From: Holophagales bacterium
Lineage (GTDB): Bacteria > Acidobacteriota > Thermoanaerobaculia > UBA5066
Assembly: GCA_016714815.1 (NCBI GenBank)
Contig: JADKBZ010000001.1
Coordinates: 248,001-312,000, forward strand
Direction: 5' to 3'
DNA length: 64,000 nt
The position numbers and the translations under genes were made by a program. The notes beneath the pieces are model-generated. The model worked only from the letters and a program-made list of their open reading frames with translations. It made no database searches and was not told the origin of the DNA. Of this stretch, positions 17,744 through 26,243 are shown piece after piece (position 1 is the first letter of the stretch; each line of letters starts with the position of its first letter).

Positions 17744-18027
17744 TGTCTCTTTCCCACGAACGCGCCATCGACCTCTCCCGGCGAATCCTCGAGGGGCTCC
17801 GGAAGGCGCCGGGAGTCGAACTGACCGCCGAGGCGGAGTACGTGACGAAGGGGATCTCCTCGGCCCTCCAGGGCTGGGAGAAGGAGAACGAAGCCCTCGC
17901 GGCGGAGGCCCGGAAGAGGGTCCTCGCACGGGGACGGCGGATCGCCGAGGGGTCGCGCGAGTTCGACCAGATCCTCTCGGAGGAGCTGCGCAGGCTCTGG
18001 GACGAGCGGGCCACCCGGGGGGAATGA
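17743..18027 (+). CDS. DUF507 family protein
   Basis: A 94-residue protein starts at ATG 17743, whose A is the last base of the preceding TGA, so the two genes are coupled. It fits DUF507, a short helical family of unknown function: MSLSHERAIDLSRRILEGL at the start and the family hallmark RRIAEGSREFDQILSEELRR near the C-terminus. It is charged and cytoplasmic, with no membrane segment. DUF507 genes often occur as pairs; only one is present here. Confidence 0.78.
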   Translation: MSLSHERAIDLSRRILEGLRKAPGVELTAEAEYVTKGISSALQGWEKENEALAAEARKRVLARGRRIAEGSREFDQILSEELRRLWDERATRGE

Positions 18028-18081
18028 CCGGCCGGGTCCCCCGAGGCGGATGGTTGGTGCCCCGCCTTGAATAGCTTGCCT

Positions 18082-18095
18082 TTGGTCTAGGCCAA
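18082..18095. promoter_or_regulatory. Candidate PdxR operator upstream of pdxR
   Basis: TTGGTCTAGGCCAA is a near-perfect palindrome (12 of 14 positions symmetric) 18 bases before the pdxR start. It contains TGGTCTA, which resembles the half-site reported for the Corynebacterium MocR regulator PdxR (AAAGTGGWCTA-like). Autoregulation or control of pdxST from here is inference. Confidence 0.45.
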
Positions 18096-18112
18096 GGGCC
18101 ATCCTCGTCCCG

Positions 18113-19627
18113 GTGACGACGACCGCTCTCCCCGAATCGCTCCCGGACGAGACGCACGGTCGCGTGCCGCTCTACCGGACGATCGCGGACGGCATCATCC
18201 GCGACATCCGGCGCGGCCGGTACCAGGAAGGGTCCCGTCTCCCGGCGTCGCGGGCGCTCGCCCGGACGCACGAGGTGAACCGGGCCACCGTGCACCAGGC
18301 GCTCCAGGTCCTCAAGCGGGAAGGGTGGATCGAGACGAACAAGGGAGGGGGGACGCGGGTCGCCCGCCGGTCGCTGGCCGGCCCGATGGTCGGCCCCGCT
18401 CCCTCGTGGGACCGGATCTCCTCAGCGCTCCTCGGCAGGATCCTCGCGGAGACGGGAGCCCAGGAGGGGACGAACGCTCCGGCGCACGACCTCGCCCGCC
18501 TCGCGCCCGACGAGAAGGAGTTCCCGGCCGAGGCATTCGCGAAGGTCCTGGCGGAGGTGGCGCGCGACGGCGCCCTCCTCGCCTACGGCTCCCCCTTCGG
18601 CTACCGGCCTCTCCGCGAGACGCTCGCCTCCCGCCTCCAGCGCCGCGGGATCCCGGCAGACGCCGACGCGATCCTGATCGTCAACGGCGCCCAGCAGGGG
18701 CTCGACCTCATCACGCGCGCCCTCGTCGACCCGGGGGACGCCGTCGCGGTCGAGAACCCGAGCTATTCGGGAGCGCTCGCGCTCCTCAGGGCCCACGGCG
18801 CCCGCCTCCTCGGCGTCCCGCTCGACGCGGAAGGGCCGGAGCCCGAAGCCCTGCGCGCGGCGCTGGCCGAGCGGCCGAAGTTCCTCTACACCATTCCCGA
18901 TTTCCAGAACCCGACCGGGCTCCTCGCCTCGGCCGCGCGGCGGCGCGAGCTCGTCGCGGCGGCGGCGGCGGCGGGCGTCCTCGTCGTGGAGGACGCCTTC
19001 GACGCCGACCTCTCGGTGGAAGGGGATCTCCCGCAGCCGCTCGCCGCGCTGGCTCCCGGGCACGTCGTCCACCTCGGGACGATCTCCAAGGCGCTCTTCC
19101 CGGGCGTGCGCGTCGGCTGGATCTCGGGACCTCGCGAGTTCGTCCACCGACTCGCCGCCCTGAAGAGGGTCGGCGAGCTCACCTCCCCACCCGTGCTCCA
19201 GGCGGCGCTGAACGTCTTCGTCTCGCGAGGCGACTACGACCGCCACCTCCTCCACGTGAAAGCCCGGCTCCGGACGCGGCTCGCCCTCGCGCACAAGACC
19301 GTCCTCAGGAGCTTTCCCGTCGGGACGCGCTGCGACCGGCCGCTCGGCGGCTGGGTCCTCTGGGTCGAGCTGCCGGGAGGGATCTCCGGCCGCGCCCTCG
19401 TCGAGGCGGCGCGCGGCGAGGGGGTTCTCGTCTCCCCGGGCGGGGACTACTCCCCCGATCGCGCAGACGCCTCCTCCCTCCGCATCTCCGTCGCCCGAAG
19501 CTCGGGCGCCGACCTCGAGAAGGCCCTCGAGAGCATCGGCGCGCTGGCGCGGGCCGCCGTTCGAAGCGCTCAGCGCAGAGCCCCCCGCGCCGAGGAGCGG
19601 CGCGAAGAAGCCCTCATCCAGATCTGA
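18113..19627 (+). CDS. pdxR: MocR-family transcriptional regulator PdxR
   Basis: This 504-residue protein fuses an N-terminal GntR winged helix (about residues 18-85: PLYRTIADGIIRDIRRGRY, SRLPASRALARTHEVNRATV) to a fold-type I aminotransferase domain. The PLP-binding lysine is in GTISKALFPGVRVGW, and IPDFQNPTG is the usual cofactor-loop motif. It lies immediately upstream of pdxS and pdxT on the same strand, so it is most likely PdxR, the PLP-sensing regulator of vitamin B6 synthesis, rather than another MocR. GTG 18113 follows a palindromic candidate operator. The C-terminus carries an Arg-rich extension. Confidence 0.9.
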   Translation: MTTTALPESLPDETHGRVPLYRTIADGIIRDIRRGRYQEGSRLPASRALARTHEVNRATVHQALQVLKREGWIETNKGGGTRVARRSLAGPMVGPAPSWDRISSALLGRILAETGAQEGTNAPAHDLARLAPDEKEFPAEAFAKVLAEVARDGALLAYGSPFGYRPLRETLASRLQRRGIPADADAILIVNGAQQGLDLITRALVDPGDAVAVENPSYSGALALLRAHGARLLGVPLDAEGPEPEALRAALAERPKFLYTIPDFQNPTGLLASAARRRELVAAAAAAGVLVVEDAFDADLSVEGDLPQPLAALAPGHVVHLGTISKALFPGVRVGWISGPREFVHRLAALKRVGELTSPPVLQAALNVFVSRGDYDRHLLHVKARLRTRLALAHKTVLRSFPVGTRCDRPLGGWVLWVELPGGISGRALVEAARGEGVLVSPGGDYSPDRADASSLRISVARSSGADLEKALESIGALARAAVRSAQRRAPRAEERREEALIQI

Positions 19628-19641
19628 AAGGGAAAAGAGCC

Positions 19642-20553
19642 ATGAGCAGCAGCCCCGTCTTCTCCTCCCCGTTCACGTCCGACGCCTTCCGCGTCAAGGT
19701 CGGCCTTGCCGAGATGCTCAAAGGGGGCGTCATCATGGACGTCGTCAACGCCGAGCAGGCGAAGGTCGCCGAGGACGCCGGCGCCTGCGCGGTCATGGCG
19801 CTCGAGCGCGTCCCGTCCGACATCCGCCGCGACGGCGGCGTGGCTCGGATGTCCCCGGTCGCCAAGATCCGAGAGATCCAGGAGGCCGTCTCCATCCCCG
19901 TCATGGCCAAGTGCCGGATCGGACACCTCGCCGAGGCGCGCATCCTCGAGTCGCTCGAGGTCGACTTCATCGACGAGAGCGAGGTCCTGACGCCCGCCGA
20001 CGAGGAGAACCACGTCTACAAGCACGACTACAAGGTCCCGTTCGTCTGCGGCTGCCGGAACCTCGGCGAGGCGCTCCGCCGGATCGGCGAAGGGGCCGCG
20101 ATGATCCGGACGAAGGGCGAGGCGGGGACGGGCGACATCGTCCACGCGGTCAAGCACCTGCGCGAAGTGACGCGCCAGATGAAGGGGCTGACCCTCCTCT
20201 CCCGCGACGAGTGGATGACGGCGGCCAAGAACCTCGGGGCGCCGTTCGAGCTCGTCGTCTGGGTCGCCACCAACGGCCGGCTCCCCGTGCCGAACTTCGC
20301 CGCGGGCGGCATCGCGACGCCGGCCGACGCGGCCCTCTGCCGGATCCTCGGCGCCGAGGCGGTCTTCGTCGGCTCGGGCATCTTCAAGTCGGACGACCCG
20401 GCCCTGCGCGCCCGCGCCATCGTCGAGGCGACGACCCACTGGGACGACCCGGCCCGCGTCGCGAAGGCCTCCGAAGGGCTCGGCGAGGGGATGAAGGGAA
20501 TCGAGGCGGCCAAACTCGTCGAATCGGAGCTCCTCCAGACGCGGGGGTGGTGA
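19642..20553 (+). CDS. pdxS: Pyridoxal 5'-phosphate synthase subunit PdxS
   Basis: PdxS condenses ribose 5-phosphate, glyceraldehyde 3-phosphate and ammonia into PLP. The 303-residue TIM barrel has the conserved GGVIMDVVNAEQAKVAEDAG start, ALERVPSDIRRDGGVARM, VMAKCRIGH with the active lysine, FIDESEVLTPAD, and MIRTKGEAGTGDIVHAVKHL with the second lysine. ATG 19642 follows AAAGGG. It sits 14 bases after pdxR and 2 bases before pdxT, forming one operon. Confidence 0.97.
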   Translation: MSSSPVFSSPFTSDAFRVKVGLAEMLKGGVIMDVVNAEQAKVAEDAGACAVMALERVPSDIRRDGGVARMSPVAKIREIQEAVSIPVMAKCRIGHLAEARILESLEVDFIDESEVLTPADEENHVYKHDYKVPFVCGCRNLGEALRRIGEGAAMIRTKGEAGTGDIVHAVKHLREVTRQMKGLTLLSRDEWMTAAKNLGAPFELVVWVATNGRLPVPNFAAGGIATPADAALCRILGAEAVFVGSGIFKSDDPALRARAIVEATTHWDDPARVAKASEGLGEGMKGIEAAKLVESELLQTRGW

Positions 20554-20555
20554 GG

Positions 20556-21158
20556 ATGACGGTCGGCGTTCTCGCCCTGCAGGGCGACTTCGAGGCGCAC
20601 ACGGCGGCGCTCGCGCGCCTCGGCGTGCCGGCGCGCCCCGTCCGGACGGCGGACGAGATTCTCGCGAGCGCGGGCCTCGTCCTGCCGGGCGGCGAGTCGA
20701 CGGCGATGTGGAAGCTGATGGAGGGGACCGGCATCGCCGACGCGATCGTGGAGGTCGCGCGGCGCGGGGACCCGGTCTTCGCGACCTGCGCGGGCGTGAT
20801 CGTCGCCGCGCGCCGGATCGAAGGCCCCGCCCGGGCCGGGCTCGGGATCCTCGACGCGACCGCGATCCGCAACGCCTACGGGCGGCAGCTCGACTCGGCC
20901 GTCGTGACGCTGACGGACCTCGACCGGGAGGCATTCGGCGACGAGCCGCTCGAGGCGGTCTTCATCCGCGCGCCGAAGCTCGCGGGGCTCGGGCCCGGCG
21001 TCGAGGTCCTGGCGCGCCGCGACGGAGACCCGGTTCTCGTGAGGCAGGGGAACGTCGTCGCGGCCACTTTCCATCCCGAGCTCGGGGCCGACCCGCGCAT
21101 CCTCCGTCTGGCCTTCTCCTCCGCTCTCGCCGCGGCTCTGGCCGCACGCGCCGCCTGA
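20556..21158 (+). CDS. pdxT: Pyridoxal 5'-phosphate synthase glutaminase subunit PdxT
   Basis: PdxT hydrolyses glutamine and channels ammonia to PdxS. The 200-residue class I amidotransferase has VGVLALQGDFEAH at the N-terminus, the PGGESTAMWKLM oxyanion segment, the nucleophile in FATCAGVIV (ATCAG for the usual GTCAG) and the catalytic His-Glu in TFHPEL. All triad residues are present. It starts 2 bases after pdxS. Confidence 0.96.
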   Translation: MTVGVLALQGDFEAHTAALARLGVPARPVRTADEILASAGLVLPGGESTAMWKLMEGTGIADAIVEVARRGDPVFATCAGVIVAARRIEGPARAGLGILDATAIRNAYGRQLDSAVVTLTDLDREAFGDEPLEAVFIRAPKLAGLGPGVEVLARRDGDPVLVRQGNVVAATFHPELGADPRILRLAFSSALAAALAARAA

Positions 21159-21168
21159 AGACCGAGTC

Positions 21169-22314
21169 GTGAGCGCCGTCCGGGAGGCACTGGAAGCGCT
21201 CGGACACTCCGCCGGCGCACTCCCCGAGCCGCGGCTCCTCGCCGACCTCTTCGTCCGCTTCCAGGCGCAGGTCCCGCTGCGGCGTGCCGCAGAGGGCGCT
21301 GGCGCCGTTGACGTTCTGGCCGCGTGGCTCGAAGACGGGGCGGGATGCTGCGGAGAGAGCCGCGTGAGGGCGTTCGGGTCGCTGGCGGCGGAGGCGGGGT
21401 TCGGCATCGAGCACGCCGTGGCGCTCCGCGCCTCCGGCCGGCGCCACCGCGTCCTCCTCGCCAGCGGCCGCCGGCTCCTGCTCGATCCGGCCTTCCCGCT
21501 TCCGGCGCCCGTTTCTCTCGACCCGCCGGCGGAGGCCGACGCGACGGGCTACGGCGTTCTCTCCGTGAGGCCCCTGGGCGCCGGTCGTTTCGCGATGCTC
21601 CTCTCCACGCGAGGGGACGAACGGGAGCTCTACCGGGTGGAGCCGGGCGAGGCGCCGCGGGAGGAGACCGCGGGCGATGCCGGAGCGGAGGCGGGATCCG
21701 GGGATCTCTTTCGACTCTTCGACGACCGGCTCCTCCGATGGCAGGGAGGAGTCCTCGAGGTCTCCGACGCCTGGAGCCGGTTCCGCCTCCCGTTCCCGGC
21801 GGCCGACGCCGATGGGCTCGAAGCGCTCTTCGGTCCGCCCCTCCCCGGCCCGCAGGCGTTCGGCGTCCCGGAGGCAAGGAGAGAAGAAGCGCTCGCCGAA
21901 CCGACCCTCGCCGTCTACCACTCATCCACGGAGACGGCCGCTTCACTGCGCGGCCTCCTGGCCGACCCCGCCGTCCACGCCGCCCTCCTGCCGGACGGCT
22001 GGGCCGTGAAGGGTCTGGCGGTTCGCGGGGACGGTTTCGCGAGGACCCTCGTCGAAGAGGGGGCGCACCTGCGCGAGGAGCGAATCACGCTCCTGCCGGA
22101 CGGGATCGCCGTGGAAGCCGAAGGTCCGCTGGCCCTCTTCCGGACGAGAAACTGGAGGCTCGAGCCCCGCCCCGGCGGGACCCGCCTCCGGATCCTGGCG
22201 ACCCTGCGCGACCCCGTTCCGCCCCGCGGTCTTCCCGAAGGAGCCCGCCGCCGGCTCGTCTTCGAGCTCGCGAGCGAGCTCCTGGCTCTCGACGCGCAAG
22301 CCGCCGCCGGCTGA
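21169..22314 (+). CDS. Arylamine N-acetyltransferase-like / transglutaminase-like protein
   Basis: The 381-residue product begins at GTG 21169, 10 bases after pdxT, so it probably belongs to the pdx operon. Its N-terminal 120 residues resemble arylamine N-acetyltransferases: an F-QAQVPL segment, a Cys in GAGCCGES (Cys60/61), His93 in RRHRVLL and Asp106 in RLLLDPAF. These are spaced like the NAT Cys-His-Asp triad. The C-terminal two thirds are not recognised. Substrate is unknown; a link to B6 metabolism is suggested only by position. Confidence 0.55.
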   Translation: MSAVREALEALGHSAGALPEPRLLADLFVRFQAQVPLRRAAEGAGAVDVLAAWLEDGAGCCGESRVRAFGSLAAEAGFGIEHAVALRASGRRHRVLLASGRRLLLDPAFPLPAPVSLDPPAEADATGYGVLSVRPLGAGRFAMLLSTRGDERELYRVEPGEAPREETAGDAGAEAGSGDLFRLFDDRLLRWQGGVLEVSDAWSRFRLPFPAADADGLEALFGPPLPGPQAFGVPEARREEALAEPTLAVYHSSTETAASLRGLLADPAVHAALLPDGWAVKGLAVRGDGFARTLVEEGAHLREERITLLPDGIAVEAEGPLALFRTRNWRLEPRPGGTRLRILATLRDPVPPRGLPEGARRRLVFELASELLALDAQAAAG

Positions 22315-22322
22315 CAGACGGC

Positions 22323-22512
22323 CGGCGCGGAGAGGGCTCGGGGGAACCGGCCGCAGGCCCGAAGGGCGAAGCGGGAAGGAACCGAAAAAGGAGACGGCGC
22401 GGAGGGGGTTCGGGGGACCGGCCGCTGGCCCGAAGGGCGAAGCGGGAAGGAACCGAAAAGAGGAGACGGCGCGGAGGGGGATCGGGGGAACCGGCCGCAG
22501 GCCCGAAGGGCC
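22323..22512. repeat. 72-base tandem repeat, about 2.6 copies
   Basis: Units start at 22323, 22395 and 22467, each 72 bases apart, beginning CGGCGCGGAG and running through CCGGCCGC, GGCCCGAAGGGC and GGAAGGAACCGAAAA. They differ at a few positions. The third copy is cut short where it merges into a hairpin. The array fills the gap between two convergent genes and shows no coding features. Confidence 0.85.
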
Positions 22513-22523
22513 GCGGTTCCCCC
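22484..22523. terminator. Bidirectional hairpin between convergent genes
   Basis: GGGGGAACC (22484-22492) pairs perfectly with GGTTCCCCC (22515-22523), and an inner GGCCC-gaa-GGGCC stem stacks within. It lies between the ends of the pdx operon and the minus-strand hydrolase. There is no U-run, so intrinsic termination is uncertain. Confidence 0.5.
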
Positions 22524-22540
22524 GAGGTACTACGCCCGCG

Positions 22541-23302
22541 TCAGAACTCCAGCTCGTCCCCGTCGTCCAGGATCCGGATCCGCGGGTCCGCGAGCGCCGC
22601 GACGTCGGCGCGCAGCTCCGGGAGCGTCGGCGGCTTCATGTGGTAGAGGTTCACCGGGATGCTGGCGGGGAACTTCCGCATCTCCCGGTGGAGCGTCGCG
22701 GGCGTCAGGTGCTTGGCGACGTCGGCGATCTCGGACATCGAATCCGGGAAGGAGCACTCGACGAAGATCGCCTTCAGGTCGGCCCGGGACCGCGCCTCGG
22801 CCCAGAGCATCTCGGTGGGGCCGGTATCGCTCGAGAAGACGACGCAGGAGCGGTCGTCCCAGAGAAGGTAGCCGAACGTCGGTACCACGTGCGAGACGGG
22901 GATCGCGAGCGCCTGGAGCCCGTTCACGCGGAACGGCACCCCGGCCTCGATCACCCGGAACGTCACGGCGGGGAGGAAGTGCGTCGGGATCCGGGTGAAG
23001 TCGGGCCAGATGGCGTCGTTGAAGAGGTGGTCCTGGAGGAGGGCCGCAACGTCTTTCGTCGCGACCACCTCGATGGGCCCCTCGGTCCGCCCGAAGACGT
23101 TCTCGACGAGAAACGGGAGCGAGGCAATGTGGTCCAGGTGCGAGTGCGTGATGATGATCGACCGGACCCGCGACTGTTCGTCCAGCGTCAGCGCCTGCGT
23201 CAACGCACCCGCGTCGAGCGACACGGTCCCGTCCAGGAGGAACGAGGTCTGCCGATGCCACGGCGTGGAGCCGCCGTACGCTCCGAGAACGCGGATCCGC
23301 AC
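22541..23302 (-). CDS. Metallo-beta-lactamase-fold hydrolase, class II cyclic-nucleotide phosphodiesterase-like
   Basis: The 253-residue product has the metal-binding box THSHLDHIASLPFL (His53, His55, Asp57, His58), a further histidine in IPVSHVVPTFGY, VFSSDTGPTE with the bridging Asp, VECSFPD, and a late His in LYHMKPP. This pattern, especially SHLDHxxxLPFL and VECSFPD, resembles class II 3',5'-cyclic nucleotide phosphodiesterases more than RNase Z. The substrate is not shown by sequence. It is cytoplasmic, with no signal peptide. Confidence 0.75.
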   Translation of the reverse strand: MRIRVLGAYGGSTPWHRQTSFLLDGTVSLDAGALTQALTLDEQSRVRSIIITHSHLDHIASLPFLVENVFGRTEGPIEVVATKDVAALLQDHLFNDAIWPDFTRIPTHFLPAVTFRVIEAGVPFRVNGLQALAIPVSHVVPTFGYLLWDDRSCVVFSSDTGPTEMLWAEARSRADLKAIFVECSFPDSMSEIADVAKHLTPATLHREMRKFPASIPVNLYHMKPPTLPELRADVAALADPRIRILDDGDELEF

Positions 23303-23334
23303 CGTGGGATTCTAGGCCGGGAGGGGCCGGTTCG

Positions 23335-23352
23335 GGGTGACTTCGGTCACCC
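23335..23352. terminator. Hairpin with UUCG loop between two minus-strand genes
   Basis: GGGTGAC-TTCG-GTCACCC is a perfect 7-base stem with a stable tetraloop, followed on the plus strand by TTTT. It lies just beyond the end of the minus-strand barrel gene. On that strand it lacks a U-run, so its role as terminator or spacer is open. Confidence 0.45.
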
Positions 23353-23369
23353 TTTTCCGGCCCCCCGGC

Positions 23370-26243
23370 TCAGAACGTCGCCGGCCCGATGTAGAAAGTG
23401 GTCTGCCACCCCCCGAGGCTCGACTTCAGGTCGGTCGGCCTGGCGAAGTCGACGTTCCACGGGAGTCCCAGGAAAACGGCCGTGAATCCGGCGCCGTACG
23501 CGGCCCGCCCGTCGACGAGCCGTCCCTCCTGGGCGAAGGAGAAGTCGGCGCCGTCGAGGTAGGCCGCTCCGATGTCGAAGAAGATCCGGCCCCGGACCGA
23601 GCCGAAGTTGAGGCCGAATCCGGTGACCAGGAGGTCGATCAGGGGGAAGCGGAGCTCGGTGTTGAGGTAGGCGATCCGGTTGCCGATGAGGGAGCGGTAG
23701 TCGTATCCGCGGAGGGTGTCGAGACCGCCGAAGGAGAAGACCGTCGGGACGGATCCGGAGGAGACGCCGCCGAAGGCGCGGAAGGCGAGGTTTGTCCGCC
23801 GCGAGAGCGGTACGTAGACGCGGGCCTGGGCGTAGAGTTCCTGGGAGAGAGTTCCGCCGTCCTTGAAGTCGGGCATGTACCTGTAGTTGACGGAGAGGGC
23901 CTGGCCGCCGTGAGGGCCGAACGACTTGAACCGGGTGCCGTCGTAGGCGTAGCCGGCGCCGACCTGGATCGTGTTGTCGTCGCGCGGGAGGTAGATCTGC
24001 CCCTGGGTCCCGTCCGCGTTCGTGATGAGGTAGGGCTCGTCGATCGAGCGGGAGAGGACCCCGAAGACGCCCTCCACCCGGGTGTAGCGCGAGAGCGGGT
24101 AGACGCCGAGGAGGCTGGCCCCCGTCTCCCGCGAGAACCGGCGGGTCGAGACGTACTCCCCGTACTCGTTCACCCCCGTGAAGTAGGTGCGGGTGTCGTA
24201 GAGCTGGACGCCCCACTGGAACCGGTGCTTGAGGTTGAAGTAGAGAGCGTTGATGTTCGAGTAGCCGGCGAGCGTGTCCCAGACGAAGACGGCGCGCCGG
24301 TCGCCGAGGTAGTCGGAGAAGCTGAGCCGCGCGGAAGAGAGGAACGTCCCGTCGGAGTTGATCCCGACGTAGGCGCCGACGTCGTCCACGAACATCTTGA
24401 AACGGCTCGGCTCGATCTTGTCGGGGTCGATCGTCACCTCGATGGCGGGGACGAACTCCGTCTCCGGCCCCCTCGCGATGGGGGCGGGGGGCAGGGCCTT
24501 CTCCTCCAGCCGCCGGAACGGCTTCTTCGCGTCGGCGACGTAGAGCTGGAAGCGGCCCTCCTGGTAGCCGGAGAAGACGACCTTCTCCTGTCCGTCGGGG
24601 CCCACGTAGGCGGCCGGTCCGATGGCTGCGCCGATGACGTCGGTGTACTGGACGAGCTCGCCCGTCCCGAGGTCCTGCCCGTAGATGTTGAAGATGCCGC
24701 CCTTCGACGACGCGTAGTAGAGGCGCGCGCCGTCGGGGGAGAAAGCGGCGTCGTCGTCGTTTCCCTCGCCCCACGTGATCTGCTCGATCTTCGAGGGGTC
24801 GTCCAGGGGGAAGCGGACGATCTTCTGGAGGCCGGCCACGACCTTGGTGTGGTAGAGGAACCTGCCGTCGGGAGAGAAGACGGGCGCGGTGTCGTAGCTC
24901 TCGTCGGAGGTGAGGTTCCGGAGCGCCTTGGACTCGAGGTCGAGAACGAAGATGTCGCGCGAGGTCCCGGAGATGCCCGAGAAGACGACGGACCTGCCGT
25001 CCGGAGAGAAGGCGGGCGAGAGGGGCATGTCGGGCGTCACCGGGATCCGTTCCACGATGCCCCCGCCACGGGCCGAGAAGATGAAGAGCTGGCGGCCCCT
25101 CTCCCGGCGGGCGAAGACGGCGATCCGGTCGCCGTCGGGGGCGAAGGAGAGATCCCGGCCGCTCTCGGGCCCCTGCGTGAGGAACTGCGCCGAGATGTAC
25201 TCGTACTTCGTCGTCTTCCCCGGCGAGAGGTTCTTCCAGAGCTTGCGCGACCTCGTCGAGAGGAGGGCGATGTCGACGTCTTCCTTGTAGGTCGTCAGCG
25301 TGGCGACGAAGTCGCCGGACGGGGAGGGGGCGGCCCCGATCTCGTAGGACGGGCGCTCCCACCGGCCGACGCGGAACCGCTCGCCGTACTCGGCGGCTTC
25401 CCCCTTCACGGCCAGCAGCGGTAGGTACTTCCGGCGAAGGTAGCGCCGGAACTTCATGTCGAAGTCGTCGGGCTCGATCTCGAACGCCCTCTTGAGGGCC
25501 GCCGCGATGTCCTTGCCGAGGAAGGCGCGGAACTCGAAGACGAGCTCGCGGACGGCGTCCTTGCCCCACTCCGCCTCGACGAAGTCGAAGAAGGCGTGAC
25601 CGAAGCGGTAGGCGGAGTAGCCGGTGATGTTGACCCGCGTGATCGGGGGAATCAGGTCGGAGTTCACCGCGTCCCGGATGAACATCCGGTCTTTCTCGTC
25701 CTCGTCCTTGGCGAAGTAGGAGGCCATCCCCTCCATGAACCAGGTCGGGATGCTCGAGGTCATCGCCCGTCCGAGCCGGCCCCCGAAGAGGATCTCGTAC
25801 TGGAAGATGTGGGTGAGCTCGTGAGCGATGAGGTTCTGGAGCTTGTCGTCCGGCAGGTCGATCGGCAGGACCATCCTGTTGCGGGCCGGCTCGGCGAACG
25901 CCCCGACCCCCTCCGGGATGAAGTTCATGATGACGTTGTTCTGCTCGAACTCCGAGTGCGTTACGTAGAACAGGAGCGGAATCGGCTTCGGGACCTGGTA
26001 GTTGAGGCGGCGCGACAGGTCGTCGTAGGCCGATTCGGCCATCGAGGCGACCTTCGGCAGGGCGGCCTCGCCCCGGCCGTAGTGGTAGATCCGGAAGTGG
26101 GTGGAGGAGTAGATCTTCCAGTCGAACTTGTCGTAGACGACCTTGTTCTGCCCCTGGGCCTGGGCCCGGCCGGGCGTCAGGAGCAGGGCCGCCAGGGCGG
26201 CCGGAAGGGCGAGCAGGAGGGCGCGCCGCCTAGTTGAAGACAT
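23370..26243 (-). CDS. Secreted metallopeptidase / beta-propeller / outer-membrane barrel fusion
   Basis: This 957-residue protein has a signal peptide (cleavage near AQAQG, residue 30) and three regions. Residues 40-290 are gluzincin-like: a HELTH zinc motif at 141-145 and a third ligand Glu171 in WFMEGMASYF. Residues about 300-600 hold repeated SPDG-type TolB/PD40 propeller blades (SPSGDF, APDGDR, SPDGRS, SPDGRF, SPDGAR). The last 350 residues resemble a BamA/D15-type beta barrel, with GLDTLRGYDYRSLIGNR and a terminal Phe. It is probably an outer-membrane-anchored peptidase. Its start overlaps the preceding secreted-protein gene by 14 bases. Confidence 0.82.
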   Translation of the reverse strand: MSSTRRRALLLALPAALAALLLTPGRAQAQGQNKVVYDKFDWKIYSSTHFRIYHYGRGEAALPKVASMAESAYDDLSRRLNYQVPKPIPLLFYVTHSEFEQNNVIMNFIPEGVGAFAEPARNRMVLPIDLPDDKLQNLIAHELTHIFQYEILFGGRLGRAMTSSIPTWFMEGMASYFAKDEDEKDRMFIRDAVNSDLIPPITRVNITGYSAYRFGHAFFDFVEAEWGKDAVRELVFEFRAFLGKDIAAALKRAFEIEPDDFDMKFRRYLRRKYLPLLAVKGEAAEYGERFRVGRWERPSYEIGAAPSPSGDFVATLTTYKEDVDIALLSTRSRKLWKNLSPGKTTKYEYISAQFLTQGPESGRDLSFAPDGDRIAVFARRERGRQLFIFSARGGGIVERIPVTPDMPLSPAFSPDGRSVVFSGISGTSRDIFVLDLESKALRNLTSDESYDTAPVFSPDGRFLYHTKVVAGLQKIVRFPLDDPSKIEQITWGEGNDDDAAFSPDGARLYYASSKGGIFNIYGQDLGTGELVQYTDVIGAAIGPAAYVGPDGQEKVVFSGYQEGRFQLYVADAKKPFRRLEEKALPPAPIARGPETEFVPAIEVTIDPDKIEPSRFKMFVDDVGAYVGINSDGTFLSSARLSFSDYLGDRRAVFVWDTLAGYSNINALYFNLKHRFQWGVQLYDTRTYFTGVNEYGEYVSTRRFSRETGASLLGVYPLSRYTRVEGVFGVLSRSIDEPYLITNADGTQGQIYLPRDDNTIQVGAGYAYDGTRFKSFGPHGGQALSVNYRYMPDFKDGGTLSQELYAQARVYVPLSRRTNLAFRAFGGVSSGSVPTVFSFGGLDTLRGYDYRSLIGNRIAYLNTELRFPLIDLLVTGFGLNFGSVRGRIFFDIGAAYLDGADFSFAQEGRLVDGRAAYGAGFTAVFLGLPWNVDFARPTDLKSSLGGWQTTFYIGPATF

